A stretch of 37,309 nt of DNA from an uncultured Alphaproteobacteria bacterium (GTDB taxonomy: Bacteria > Pseudomonadota > Alphaproteobacteria > Rhodobacterales > Rhodobacteraceae), in NCBI GenBank assembly GCA_902533625.1, contig CACAMI010000014.1, positions 1-37,309 on the forward strand, written 5' to 3'. Below the pieces are notes generated by a model. The model made no database searches, was not told the DNA's origin, and saw only the letters and a program-made list of their open reading frames with translations. Positions 26,309 through 33,417 of the stretch are shown one piece after another (position 1 is the first letter of the stretch; each line of letters starts with the position of its first letter). Made by a program: the position numbers and the translations under genes.

Positions 26309-26346
26309 GAACTAAGTAAGCTTTAAACTTAATCTAGTTTTTAAGA

Positions 26347-27318
26347 TTGGAAAATAACTTGGGAGTATCTCCTTTCTCACTTTTGGGTTCAGGATCTAAT
26401 TTCTTTAGATCAAATGAAGCGAAGCCTCTGATAAGTATAAGTTTTATGATACTTTCAACTATCTGTTTCGTGGCAGTAACTGTGGTAGTGAAATTTAATG
26501 GCCCGGTTGTTCCTGCAGCAGAGGCCGCTTTTTTAAGATACATAGCTGGTCTAGTTATTATTGCGCCATTTCTATGGTCGAGCTTTAGAATGGGAAGTAA
26601 AAAAGACTTAAATCCAGCGTTCTCCTCATTTGAAATGTTCTCTAATTGGAAGTGGTTCTTTTTTAGAGGTATAGCTCATGGGTTGGGTGTAATTTTGTGG
26701 TTTTATTCAATGGCAAGGTTGCCAATTGCCGAGGTAACAGCAATTGGGTATACGACACCTATTTTTGTCTCGGTCGGCGCTGCAATCTTTCTTGGCGAAA
26801 CTTTGGCATTTAGGAGAATTTTTGCCATCTTAATTGCTTTTTTTGGAATGCTTGTAATTCTGCGCCCAGGCTTTGAGGTTTTATCCTTAGGGCGAATTAG
26901 TCAACTCGTAGCTGCTCTATTTTTCTCGATTTCGTATCTTCTTACAAAGAAATTAACATATAATAGCAGTCCATTTATGATAGTTGCCATGCTTACAGTC
27001 TACGTTACAATAGCTTTAGCACCATTTGCATTATACGACTGGGTTACTCCTACATTAAAATTTGTCTTTTGGATGGGTGTAGTTGCCTTTTTTGCGTCTG
27101 CCGGTCATTACTTTATGACCAAAGCATTGCAACTTGCCCCGATAGCGGTATCTCAGCCAGTAACATTCCTTCAGTTGATTTGGGCAACTTTAATCGGTTA
27201 CTACTTCTTTGGAGAAGTGATAGATATTTTTGTATTATTGGGAGGTTTTATAATTTTCTCTTCTGTTGTATTTATTAGCTATAGAGAATCTATAAATTCT
27301 GATAGGAAAGCTATTTAG
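26347..27318 (+). CDS. EamA/DMT-superfamily transporter
   Basis: This integral membrane protein of up to 323 residues has about ten hydrophobic spans in two repeats, as in EamA permeases. Examples are GPVVPAAEAAFLRYIAGLVIIAPF, ARLPIAEVTAIGYTTPIFVSVGAAIFLGE and, in the second half, ALQLAPIAVSQPVTFLQLIWATLIGYYFFGE. The start is uncertain: TTG 26347 opens the frame, but the first 30 residues are not membrane-like and a later start is possible. It is 28% or so into a gap-free run before the photosynthesis cluster and ends 12 bp from the convergent bchO. Substrate unknown. Confidence 0.83.
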   Translation: MENNLGVSPFSLLGSGSNFFRSNEAKPLISISFMILSTICFVAVTVVVKFNGPVVPAAEAAFLRYIAGLVIIAPFLWSSFRMGSKKDLNPAFSSFEMFSNWKWFFFRGIAHGLGVILWFYSMARLPIAEVTAIGYTTPIFVSVGAAIFLGETLAFRRIFAILIAFFGMLVILRPGFEVLSLGRISQLVAALFFSISYLLTKKLTYNSSPFMIVAMLTVYVTIALAPFALYDWVTPTLKFVFWMGVVAFFASAGHYFMTKALQLAPIAVSQPVTFLQLIWATLIGYYFFGEVIDIFVLLGGFIIFSSVVFISYRESINSDRKAI

Positions 27319-27330
27319 AATTACCAAAGT

Positions 27331-28227
27331 TTATTTAGTAAATCTGCTAATTGAAAAATTCTCTAAAATTTCAAAAATCTTCTTGGGATTTTCCTCATGC
27401 ATCAGATGTCCCAAACCTATTAAGTTAATTCTACTAGAACCTTTTATTTTTTTTGACATTCTTTCTGAAACATCAGGATGAACTATTTTATCATTATCAC
27501 CAGTAATAAAAAGGCAAGGTAATGAAAAATCATCTAAATGAGGAAGGAGATCTTCATGATTCCACTGCGCCATCATATCAATAGTTCCAGATACATGTTT
27601 TGGATCTGAAATTAATTTACTATATAAATCAGCACCCACCTTATCTAATTGACTTCCAGTCATTTCCAAAAGTTTTTCAACTTGTGTTTTTCTCTTATTT
27701 ATATTTGAGAATAATTGGCCAGAAAAAGGTGTGACAGCTAATAGTTTTGCAAAAAGGGGAAAAAATATTCCTGCTAGGCCAATAAAATTTTCAAATGATC
27801 CGTTAATTGAAGCAACAAACTTAGTATCTTTCTTAAATAGAGACGCTAACTTCAGGGCTATAGCAGCGCCAGAAGAGTGCCCTATAATTCCGTCTGGGGT
27901 AATCTTTTCAGCCGAAAGCATCTCTCCTATATCAGTGGTTATCTTTGTTAGGCTAGATCGGTGGGAAGTCTTTAATTTGGTAAATCCGTGGCCAGGTAAA
28001 TCCAATGCTACAACCCGATAGTCGCTAAATAGCGGCAATATATCTCTCCAGGTTATTGTTGAACTGCCAAGTCCATGTATAAAGAGCAGTGTCTTTTTTA
28101 CTTTTCCACCTTGTTTGGCTTCTCTGAATTGAATATGCCAGCGATGATATTGACTGTCTAGAAAATAACTCATCTCTTGGTTTGGAATCCAATTACTTTC
28201 CTGAACTTTATCGTCTTCCATATTCAT
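27331..28227 (-). CDS. bchO: Magnesium-chelatase-associated alpha/beta hydrolase BchO
   Basis: The 298-residue alpha/beta hydrolase matches BchO, an accessory protein of the bacteriochlorophyll Mg-chelatase locus whose biochemical role is not settled. Visible features are SQYHRWHIQF near the N-terminus, the oxyanion-hole motif FIHGLGSSTITWRDIL near residue 50, LDLPGHGFT, the nucleophile elbow GHSSGAAIALKLA near residue 118 and GLGHLMHEENP near the end, which supplies the histidine. ATG 28227 overlaps the bchD stop as ATGA, so it is the last gene of crtA-bchI-bchD-bchO. Position and motifs both support the call. Confidence 0.92.
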   Translation of the reverse strand: MNMEDDKVQESNWIPNQEMSYFLDSQYHRWHIQFREAKQGGKVKKTLLFIHGLGSSTITWRDILPLFSDYRVVALDLPGHGFTKLKTSHRSSLTKITTDIGEMLSAEKITPDGIIGHSSGAAIALKLASLFKKDTKFVASINGSFENFIGLAGIFFPLFAKLLAVTPFSGQLFSNINKRKTQVEKLLEMTGSQLDKVGADLYSKLISDPKHVSGTIDMMAQWNHEDLLPHLDDFSLPCLFITGDNDKIVHPDVSERMSKKIKGSSRINLIGLGHLMHEENPKKIFEILENFSISRFTK

Positions 28228-29954
28228 TGGTTTGTGTGAAATTCGTTTGATGATTTGGATATAGCATTTGATAACTTTTTAGCATCAGCTCTAGGCATTG
28301 GGATATACTTTGCATTGGCTTTCTGGGCCAAGTCTTTTGCCGGTTGCTGTGGTCTGTTAGAGGTATCAATGACAATAGCCGGTATCTTAAGGTTTTGAAT
28401 TACCATACAGAAATTTTCTGAGTCTGATAACGCTTGTTTTTTGTCAACTTGGCCTTCTAAAGATATATTTGCTTTTCCGTCTGTCATAATTGCAATAGTT
28501 GGGGTAAGTCCCTTGTTTCTTGCGGTGATTGAAATTTCTACTGCCTTTTCAAGGCCTGAAGCTATAGGTGTTCCTCCTCCCCCTGGTAAATCTGCTAGTT
28601 TCTTTTTGGCTTGTACTAAAGAGCGTGTGGCAGGCAAAAGGACTTCAGCCTTTGTTCCTCTAAAAGCTATAAGTGAAACATGGTCTCTATTGGCATAGGC
28701 TTCACCTAGTAAGTATTCTATGGCACCTTTTGCTTCTCCAAGGCGACCTATAGCGTTAGAGCCAGATGCATCTACAGTAAATATTATCAGGCGGTCACTT
28801 TTTTCTTCATATTGGCGTACGAATAGATCGTCTTTGTAAATAATTATGGAGTTATCTGGCGATCCGTGAAGCTCTCTTCTTAGTTTTTGCCAAGGGGCTG
28901 CTGATCTTAAGGTAGAGATTAAATCTAATCTTTTGGAAGTATCAAAAGGCATTTTTCGCGATGGTTTGGGACTACCGCGTCTATTCCCCAATTTTCTCTG
29001 CCCAGAGCCTGAAGCATTGCTATTCAACGTGTCTTTTTTAGGAGAAAGTAATTTCATTTCTCCTAAGACATCTTTTGGTAGAGTGGATTCAATAGCACTT
29101 ATAATCATCTCTTGAGGTATATCCATTTCGTTTGGATCATTATTTTCCTCATTTTTTGTATCGTTAGTCTCTTCCTGTTCTTCTTCCTGTTTTTGAGGTT
29201 CCTGTATAGTTGGTATTTGAGTTGCTTTATGTGCTAAGGTAAGTTGAATGGCCATAATAAAATCATTTTTGCTTACAAAGCTTTTTCCTCGAATTGCAGC
29301 TAATGCCCTAGCAGTTCGTAAAGCAAAAATAGGTGCCCTTAGGCTTGTGATACCAAGGGCCAGAGCAGTAATAGAGAATTGATTTTTCATTTTTTCAGAT
29401 ATATGAACCTTAAGTAGTCGCGACCTTATTTCCGGTAAATTATCTCTTATTTTTGATAAGTTTACTCTTTGTAGTTGGCGCTCATCATTAAGGTCAAATG
29501 CAAAAGCTAGCCTATCCAAAATTGAGTATGGGGTCCTCTCATCTTCAAGGCCTTCATCTAGTGAAATGACATAAGATGTTTGGCGTTTATCAATCGCAAG
29601 GCAAATTTTTCCAGCTAGGCTTGATCCTATTCTCTCGGACATTGCCAGGTAAATAAACTGAGAAGGATTTCCAAATATTCCGGTTCTCTTTGTCAGTTCT
29701 TTCTCTTTAATTGAGTTTGAAATATCAATGCCACCATAGAGATCAAAATCAGTTATTTGGCCATGAATCTTGGATGGTTTGAGGGGATACAGAGCTTTTT
29801 CGATTTCTATAGACAGTTGTGAGCGTAAATGGGAAGCACGTGATCTGATATTAATCCCCTTAAGAAAAGGGTCAACTGCAAGTGCAAAAAATGCCTTTCT
29901 TAGTAGCTTAATTTTTGGAGAAGTTTTTGCAGAGAGTTCAATTTTTCTTTTCAT
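28224..29954 (-). CDS. bchD: Magnesium chelatase subunit D (BchD)
   Basis: The 576-residue subunit has a degenerate AAA+-like N-terminal half, an acidic linker near residues 255-275 rich in Glu, Asn and Asp, and a C-terminal von Willebrand A domain. The metal-ion-dependent adhesion motif is FTVDASGSNAIGRL near residue 395, with LPGGGGTPIASGLEKAV and IMTDGKANISLEG downstream. BchD joins BchI in the ATPase complex that drives Mg2+ insertion into protoporphyrin IX by BchH, the first committed step to bacteriochlorophyll. Its ATG overlaps the bchI stop by four bases, and its stop overlaps bchO likewise. Confidence 0.94.
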   Translation of the reverse strand: MKRKIELSAKTSPKIKLLRKAFFALAVDPFLKGINIRSRASHLRSQLSIEIEKALYPLKPSKIHGQITDFDLYGGIDISNSIKEKELTKRTGIFGNPSQFIYLAMSERIGSSLAGKICLAIDKRQTSYVISLDEGLEDERTPYSILDRLAFAFDLNDERQLQRVNLSKIRDNLPEIRSRLLKVHISEKMKNQFSITALALGITSLRAPIFALRTARALAAIRGKSFVSKNDFIMAIQLTLAHKATQIPTIQEPQKQEEEQEETNDTKNEENNDPNEMDIPQEMIISAIESTLPKDVLGEMKLLSPKKDTLNSNASGSGQRKLGNRRGSPKPSRKMPFDTSKRLDLISTLRSAAPWQKLRRELHGSPDNSIIIYKDDLFVRQYEEKSDRLIIFTVDASGSNAIGRLGEAKGAIEYLLGEAYANRDHVSLIAFRGTKAEVLLPATRSLVQAKKKLADLPGGGGTPIASGLEKAVEISITARNKGLTPTIAIMTDGKANISLEGQVDKKQALSDSENFCMVIQNLKIPAIVIDTSNRPQQPAKDLAQKANAKYIPMPRADAKKLSNAISKSSNEFHTNQ

Positions 29955-30961
29955 GAGTTTAAGATGCCGGCAACTGCTCGAGAAATCCTAACGTCTGAAC
30001 CTGCTTCATCAAGAGGATTCTTCCTTAGTCGATGCCTTAGTGCAGGTAAACAAATTTCCTGCAGATGATTTTCTTCTACCTCTCTTCTGCCATTAAATGC
30101 TGCATATGCCCGAGCTGTCCTCAGCAGTGTTAACTCTCCTCGTAAGCCATCAGCACCTATTTCTACACAGAGTGTTGCGCATTTCTTAAGAATTTGATCT
30201 GAAATCGTTACAGTTTTAATTAACTTCCTTGCAAGCAAAATCTTCTCCCGCAACTTTTTTTCTTCAGGTAGCCAATTTCGTAGAAATTTTTTTGGATTCA
30301 CTTCATATTCATCTCTTCTTTTAACAACTTCAATTCTCTCATCAATATCTTCAGGAGACTTTACTTCAACTGATAATCCAAATCTGTCTAATAGTTGAGG
30401 ACGTAGTTCGCCTTCTTCTGGGTTGCCTGATCCTATTAATACAAATTTTGATTGATGACGAATAGACATTCCTTCACGTTCCACCAGATTCTCCCCTGAC
30501 GCAGCAGCATCCAGTAGAAGATCGACTATATGGTCTTCTAATAAGTTTACTTCGTCTATATAGAGAAAACCGCGATTAGCTCTTGCTAACAAGCCAGGTT
30601 CAAAATTCTTTTCCCCGTTTTTAAGAGCAGCCTCAATATCCAGTGAGCCGACGACTCGATCTTCAGTTGATCCAAGGGGCAAGTCCACTACTGGAGAAGT
30701 TTTTTGTACTACCTTTCCTTCTTGTTTTTTTTTGCAAAAATCACATTGATTATTAATCTTTGGGCAGTTGTACGGACAGTTTTCTTCGGCCCTTATCTTT
30801 GGTAACAAGGAAGCCAAAGATCTTACTATAGTAGATTTCCCTGTGCCTCTATCACCCAAGACTAATACTCCTCCGATAGAAGAATCAATGGCAGCAAGTA
30901 TCAGTGCTTGTTTCATTTCATGCTGACCTACAATAGCTGTAAATGGAAAAGTATCTCTCAT
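29951..30961 (-). CDS. bchI: Magnesium chelatase ATPase subunit I (BchI)
   Basis: The 336-residue AAA+ ATPase has Walker A GDRGTGKST at residues 36-44, Walker B GFLYIDEVNLLEDHIVDLLLDAAASG, sensor region LIGSGNPEEGELRPQLLDRFG and a C-terminal AAA lid. It powers Mg-chelatase with BchD and BchH. A cysteine-rich insertion follows Walker A (CPYNCP, then CDFC near residues 60-77); similar segments occur in other BchI proteins. ATG 30961 overlaps the crtA stop as ATGA, and the stop overlaps bchD as ATGA. Confidence 0.95.
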   Translation of the reverse strand: MRDTFPFTAIVGQHEMKQALILAAIDSSIGGVLVLGDRGTGKSTIVRSLASLLPKIRAEENCPYNCPKINNQCDFCKKKQEGKVVQKTSPVVDLPLGSTEDRVVGSLDIEAALKNGEKNFEPGLLARANRGFLYIDEVNLLEDHIVDLLLDAAASGENLVEREGMSIRHQSKFVLIGSGNPEEGELRPQLLDRFGLSVEVKSPEDIDERIEVVKRRDEYEVNPKKFLRNWLPEEKKLREKILLARKLIKTVTISDQILKKCATLCVEIGADGLRGELTLLRTARAYAAFNGRREVEENHLQEICLPALRHRLRKNPLDEAGSDVRISRAVAGILNS

Positions 30962-31686
30962 GTCACCTCTAATGGCTTTAATTTGTTCTCATAATGTTTT
31001 CGACTTTGTCCTTCCCAAATCCCTGAAGATTCAGCAATGGTAAATCTTGCATATAGCTCTTCTGAAAACCAATCGAACTTTCGCACATCATCAATTGCTT
31101 TCTTATGGGGACCATCTCTATGAGCAAACTGGATCATTGAATCTAGGTCTGGCCAAATTGAAAAGGTAACTTGATGTAAAAATGGAACTTCTGCTAACCC
31201 AATTTTGAACATTACATTTGGGTCTGCTCCTATAACTTTCGAAATATTTGGTACATGGCCAAAGAATTTCAGAAGTATTTTTGGCCTAATTGTTGCTCGT
31301 GTTAATACTACAATAGGACAATCTACATTAATCACATTTTCTCTATTTGTTGAAAAAGGTGATTGATTAGACCACTCGCCTCTGACTGACGTTGTTTTTA
31401 AAGAAAGTTTCCAGCTCTCACCTGAATGATTTTGATATCTTTTAAATACTGGAGAGTCTAAGCCTTCTAATGACTTTTCATTGTCTTCCCAAACAGCTAA
31501 TATTGCATAGACCCTCGTATTTTGTAATGGAGTAAAACCTTCACCAATCCCGCTACCAAAAAGTTTGTAAAAGGTTAAACCTTTAATGCGATTCAAATGA
31601 AATCGGGCAAAAAGCATTTGAGAAAAGGCCCATAGTCGGTCCTTAATTGTTTCAAATCGGAAAAAACTTATTGTTACTACCTGAAT
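30958..31686 (-). CDS. crtA: Spheroidene monooxygenase CrtA, probable ATT start
   Basis: CrtA adds the keto group that converts spheroidene to spheroidenone under oxic conditions. Matching blocks are FYKLFGSGIGEGFTPLQNTRVYAILAVW and VVLTRATIRPKILLKFFGHVPNIS. The first ATG in frame (31617) would remove the conserved N-terminus. Reading upstream in the same frame restores it: I/M-Q-V-V-T-I-S-F-F-R-F-E-T-I-K-D-R-L-W, which lines up with the known Rhodobacter start M-Q-T-V-T-L-S. The aligned first codon is ATT at 31686-31684, with GAGG five bases before it, and no ATG, GTG or TTG occurs in frame before a stop further upstream. From ATT the product is 242 residues, the usual length. The gene overlaps bchI by four bases. 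Confidence 0.87.
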   Translation of the reverse strand: MQVVTISFFRFETIKDRLWAFSQMLFARFHLNRIKGLTFYKLFGSGIGEGFTPLQNTRVYAILAVWEDNEKSLEGLDSPVFKRYQNHSGESWKLSLKTTSVRGEWSNQSPFSTNRENVINVDCPIVVLTRATIRPKILLKFFGHVPNISKVIGADPNVMFKIGLAEVPFLHQVTFSIWPDLDSMIQFAHRDGPHKKAIDDVRKFDWFSEELYARFTIAESSGIWEGQSRKHYENKLKPLEVT

Positions 31687-31727
31687 GGCATCCTCTTTTT
31701 CTGAAATTTTAGTAGTTTACGTAAGGA

Positions 31728-31763
31728 TTCTACCTTTATTAATAGTTCTACCTTTATTAATAG
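31728..31763. repeat. Perfect 18-bp tandem direct repeat (two copies)
   Basis: TTCTACCTTTATTAATAG occurs twice back to back (31728-31745 and 31746-31763) in the crtA-crtI promoter region. It sits between the TGT-N12-ACA sites and the crtA start. On the minus strand each copy ends in a TAGAAC/TAGAAT-like -10 sequence for crtA, so the repeat may duplicate a promoter element or form two binding sites. Confidence 0.85.
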
Positions 31764-31772
31764 TATTGTCAA
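31745..31772 (-). promoter_or_regulatory. Candidate crtA-bchIDO promoter
   Basis: On the minus strand a perfect TTGACA (31772-31767) is followed after 16 bases by TAGAAC (31750-31745), a sigma70-like pair predicting a leader of about 50 bases before the ATT start of crtA. The -35 element lies inside the first TGT-N12-ACA operator, so binding there should block transcription. Confidence 0.4.
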
Positions 31773-31792
31773 AAAAAATGTACAATGATAAT
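31766..31792 (+). promoter_or_regulatory. Candidate crtI-crtB promoter
   Basis: TTGTCA (31766-31771) and GATAAT (31787-31792) are separated by 15 bases, each one mismatch from the sigma70 consensus. The predicted transcript would start close to the crtI ATG at 31801, leaving almost no leader. Both elements overlap the TGT-N12-ACA operators. The spacing is short, so this is tentative. Confidence 0.3.
31767..31784. promoter_or_regulatory. PpsR/CrtJ-type operator 1 (TGT-N12-ACA)
   Basis: TGTCAAAAAAAATGTACA has exactly 12 bases between TGT and ACA, the consensus spacing for PpsR/CrtJ, the redox- and light-responsive repressor of photosynthesis genes. It lies in the crtA-crtI divergent region, a known regulatory location in Rhodobacter, and covers the -35 of the candidate crtA promoter. 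Confidence 0.65.
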
Positions 31793-31809
31793 GTCAATAT
31801 ATGTATACA
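31792..31809. promoter_or_regulatory. PpsR/CrtJ-type operator 2 (TGT-N12-ACA)
   Basis: TGTCAATATATGTATACA again has exactly 12 bases between TGT and ACA, and its TGT lies 25 bp after that of operator 1. Paired sites favour cooperative PpsR binding. It overlaps the crtI ATG at 31801, an unusual position that may mean the true start is further downstream. Confidence 0.6.
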
Positions 31810-33417
31810 AAAACAGGCCACACTAGTCACAGTACTAAAGGAAAAAAAGTCAAACATTCTGCTGTAGTAATAGGCGGTGGTTTTGGAGGTTTGGCGGCAG
31901 CAATGCGCCTTCTGGCTAAAGGTTACAAAGTTTTTGTTCTTGAAAAGAATATGGAGCTAGGAGGTAGGGGTTCATGTATTATGAGATCTGGACACAGATT
32001 TGACTTAGGGCCAACCATTGTGACTCTACCAAATATGTTCAGAGAGCTTTGGCAGTTTTGTGGAAGAAATTTTGATGACTATGTTGATTTAAAACCACTT
32101 GATGAATTTTATAAAATAAAATTCTGGGATGGGAAATCTATAACAATAAGTGAAAATTATGATGAAGTATTAGATCAAGTCAGAGGTTTGTCACCAGTTG
32201 ATGAAAAAGGTTTTAGAAAGTTCCTGATTGATGCAGAAAAAAGATATAAGGTAGCTTTTGATAATACAAATACAATGGGCAGAGAACCTATGAACAAGTT
32301 ATGGGCGACTTTGAAGATGTTGCCCATTTTTGCACTTCTTAGGGCTGATCGGTCAGTTTTTAGCCATGTAGCAAAAAGAGTCAGTGATCCTCGACTCAGG
32401 TTCGCTTTAAGTTTTCATCCACTTTTTGTTGGAGCAAATCCTTTTACTGTAACTTCAATGTGGGGGATTGTCTCTCATATAGAGAAGGAATTTGGAATTT
32501 CGACAGCTTCTGGTGGGTTTGGTGGAATTGCAGAAGCTATGGGCAAAGTTATTCAGGAAATGGGCGGCACCATTAGGCTTGGTGATGAGGTTCAGGAAAT
32601 AATAGTTGAGGGGAGAGTTGCGAAAGGCGTTATCTTGAAGTCTGGAGAAGTAATTGATGCCGAGGTTGTCGTTTCCAATTCTGATCCAATGACGACTTAT
32701 TCTGAGCTTGGAAAACGTACACGAAAGAAGTGGTGGTCCCATGAAAACTTCACCAAAAAACAATGGTCTATGAGCCTTTTTGTTTGGCATTTTGGCACAA
32801 AGGGTACCAGAGATTTATGGAAAGATGTAGATCAGCACACAATTCTTCAGGGTCCCAATTATAAGGGAGAAGTTGATAAGATATTTTTTAATGGGGGGCT
32901 GGACGAAGATATGAGCCTTTATGTACATAGGCCGACACGAAATGATACTACTGCGGCCCCTCCTGGGGATGACACATTTTATGCACTTGCGTGCGTCCCT
33001 AATCTGCAAATTGAGTCTGACTTTGATTGGAAACGAGATGCAGAAAAGTATAAGGAAAAGGTCTTGAAAACCCTTGAGACAAGGCTACTTCCAGGCTTAT
33101 CAGGGCATATTGTAGAGAGCTATTATATGACACCTTTAGATTTTAAGGAGCGATATAATAGTCCTTTTGGGGCTGGTTTTTCATTAGAGCCAGGAATGTT
33201 TCAAAGTGCTTGGTTTCGTCCTCATAATATCTCTGAAGAAATAAAAGGACTTTTCTTAGTGGGCGCAGGAACGCACCCTGGTCCAGGGGTTCCGGGTGTT
33301 CTGGCTTCCGCAGAAGTTGTAACAAAACTTATTCCTAGTATTCCACATAGGAAGAATAATGGAAAAGTTACAAAAAAGAATAATGTTAATTTAAAAGAAA
33401 GCTTGGCCGCTGAATGA
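31801..33417 (+). CDS. crtI: Phytoene desaturase CrtI
   Basis: The 538-residue FAD-dependent desaturase converts phytoene to neurosporene for spheroidene-type carotenoids. It has the dinucleotide-binding motif VVIGGGFGGLAAAMRLLAKGYKV at residues 22-44, GGRGSCIMRSGHRFDLGPTIVT, the conserved RFALSFHPLFVGANPFTVTSMW and the C-terminal FAD signature LFLVGAGTHPGPGVPGVLASAEVV. The tail KESLAAE is close to that of Rhodobacter CrtI. ATG 31801 has no ribosome-binding site and lies inside operator 2. No other ATG, GTG or TTG occurs in the next 20 codons, so initiation may be leaderless or at a non-standard codon downstream. The stop overlaps the crtB ATG as ATGA. Confidence 0.94.
   Translation: MYTKTGHTSHSTKGKKVKHSAVVIGGGFGGLAAAMRLLAKGYKVFVLEKNMELGGRGSCIMRSGHRFDLGPTIVTLPNMFRELWQFCGRNFDDYVDLKPLDEFYKIKFWDGKSITISENYDEVLDQVRGLSPVDEKGFRKFLIDAEKRYKVAFDNTNTMGREPMNKLWATLKMLPIFALLRADRSVFSHVAKRVSDPRLRFALSFHPLFVGANPFTVTSMWGIVSHIEKEFGISTASGGFGGIAEAMGKVIQEMGGTIRLGDEVQEIIVEGRVAKGVILKSGEVIDAEVVVSNSDPMTTYSELGKRTRKKWWSHENFTKKQWSMSLFVWHFGTKGTRDLWKDVDQHTILQGPNYKGEVDKIFFNGGLDEDMSLYVHRPTRNDTTAAPPGDDTFYALACVPNLQIESDFDWKRDAEKYKEKVLKTLETRLLPGLSGHIVESYYMTPLDFKERYNSPFGAGFSLEPGMFQSAWFRPHNISEEIKGLFLVGAGTHPGPGVPGVLASAEVVTKLIPSIPHRKNNGKVTKKNNVNLKESLAAE

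Noticed and set aside
31615-31617. ATG as the crtA start
   Set aside because: It would delete the conserved N-terminal beta strand (V-V-T-I-S-F-F-R-F), which is intact in frame upstream.
31689-31691. Minus-strand ATG just upstream of the crtA ATT
   Set aside because: It is out of frame with CrtA and reaches TAG after four codons.
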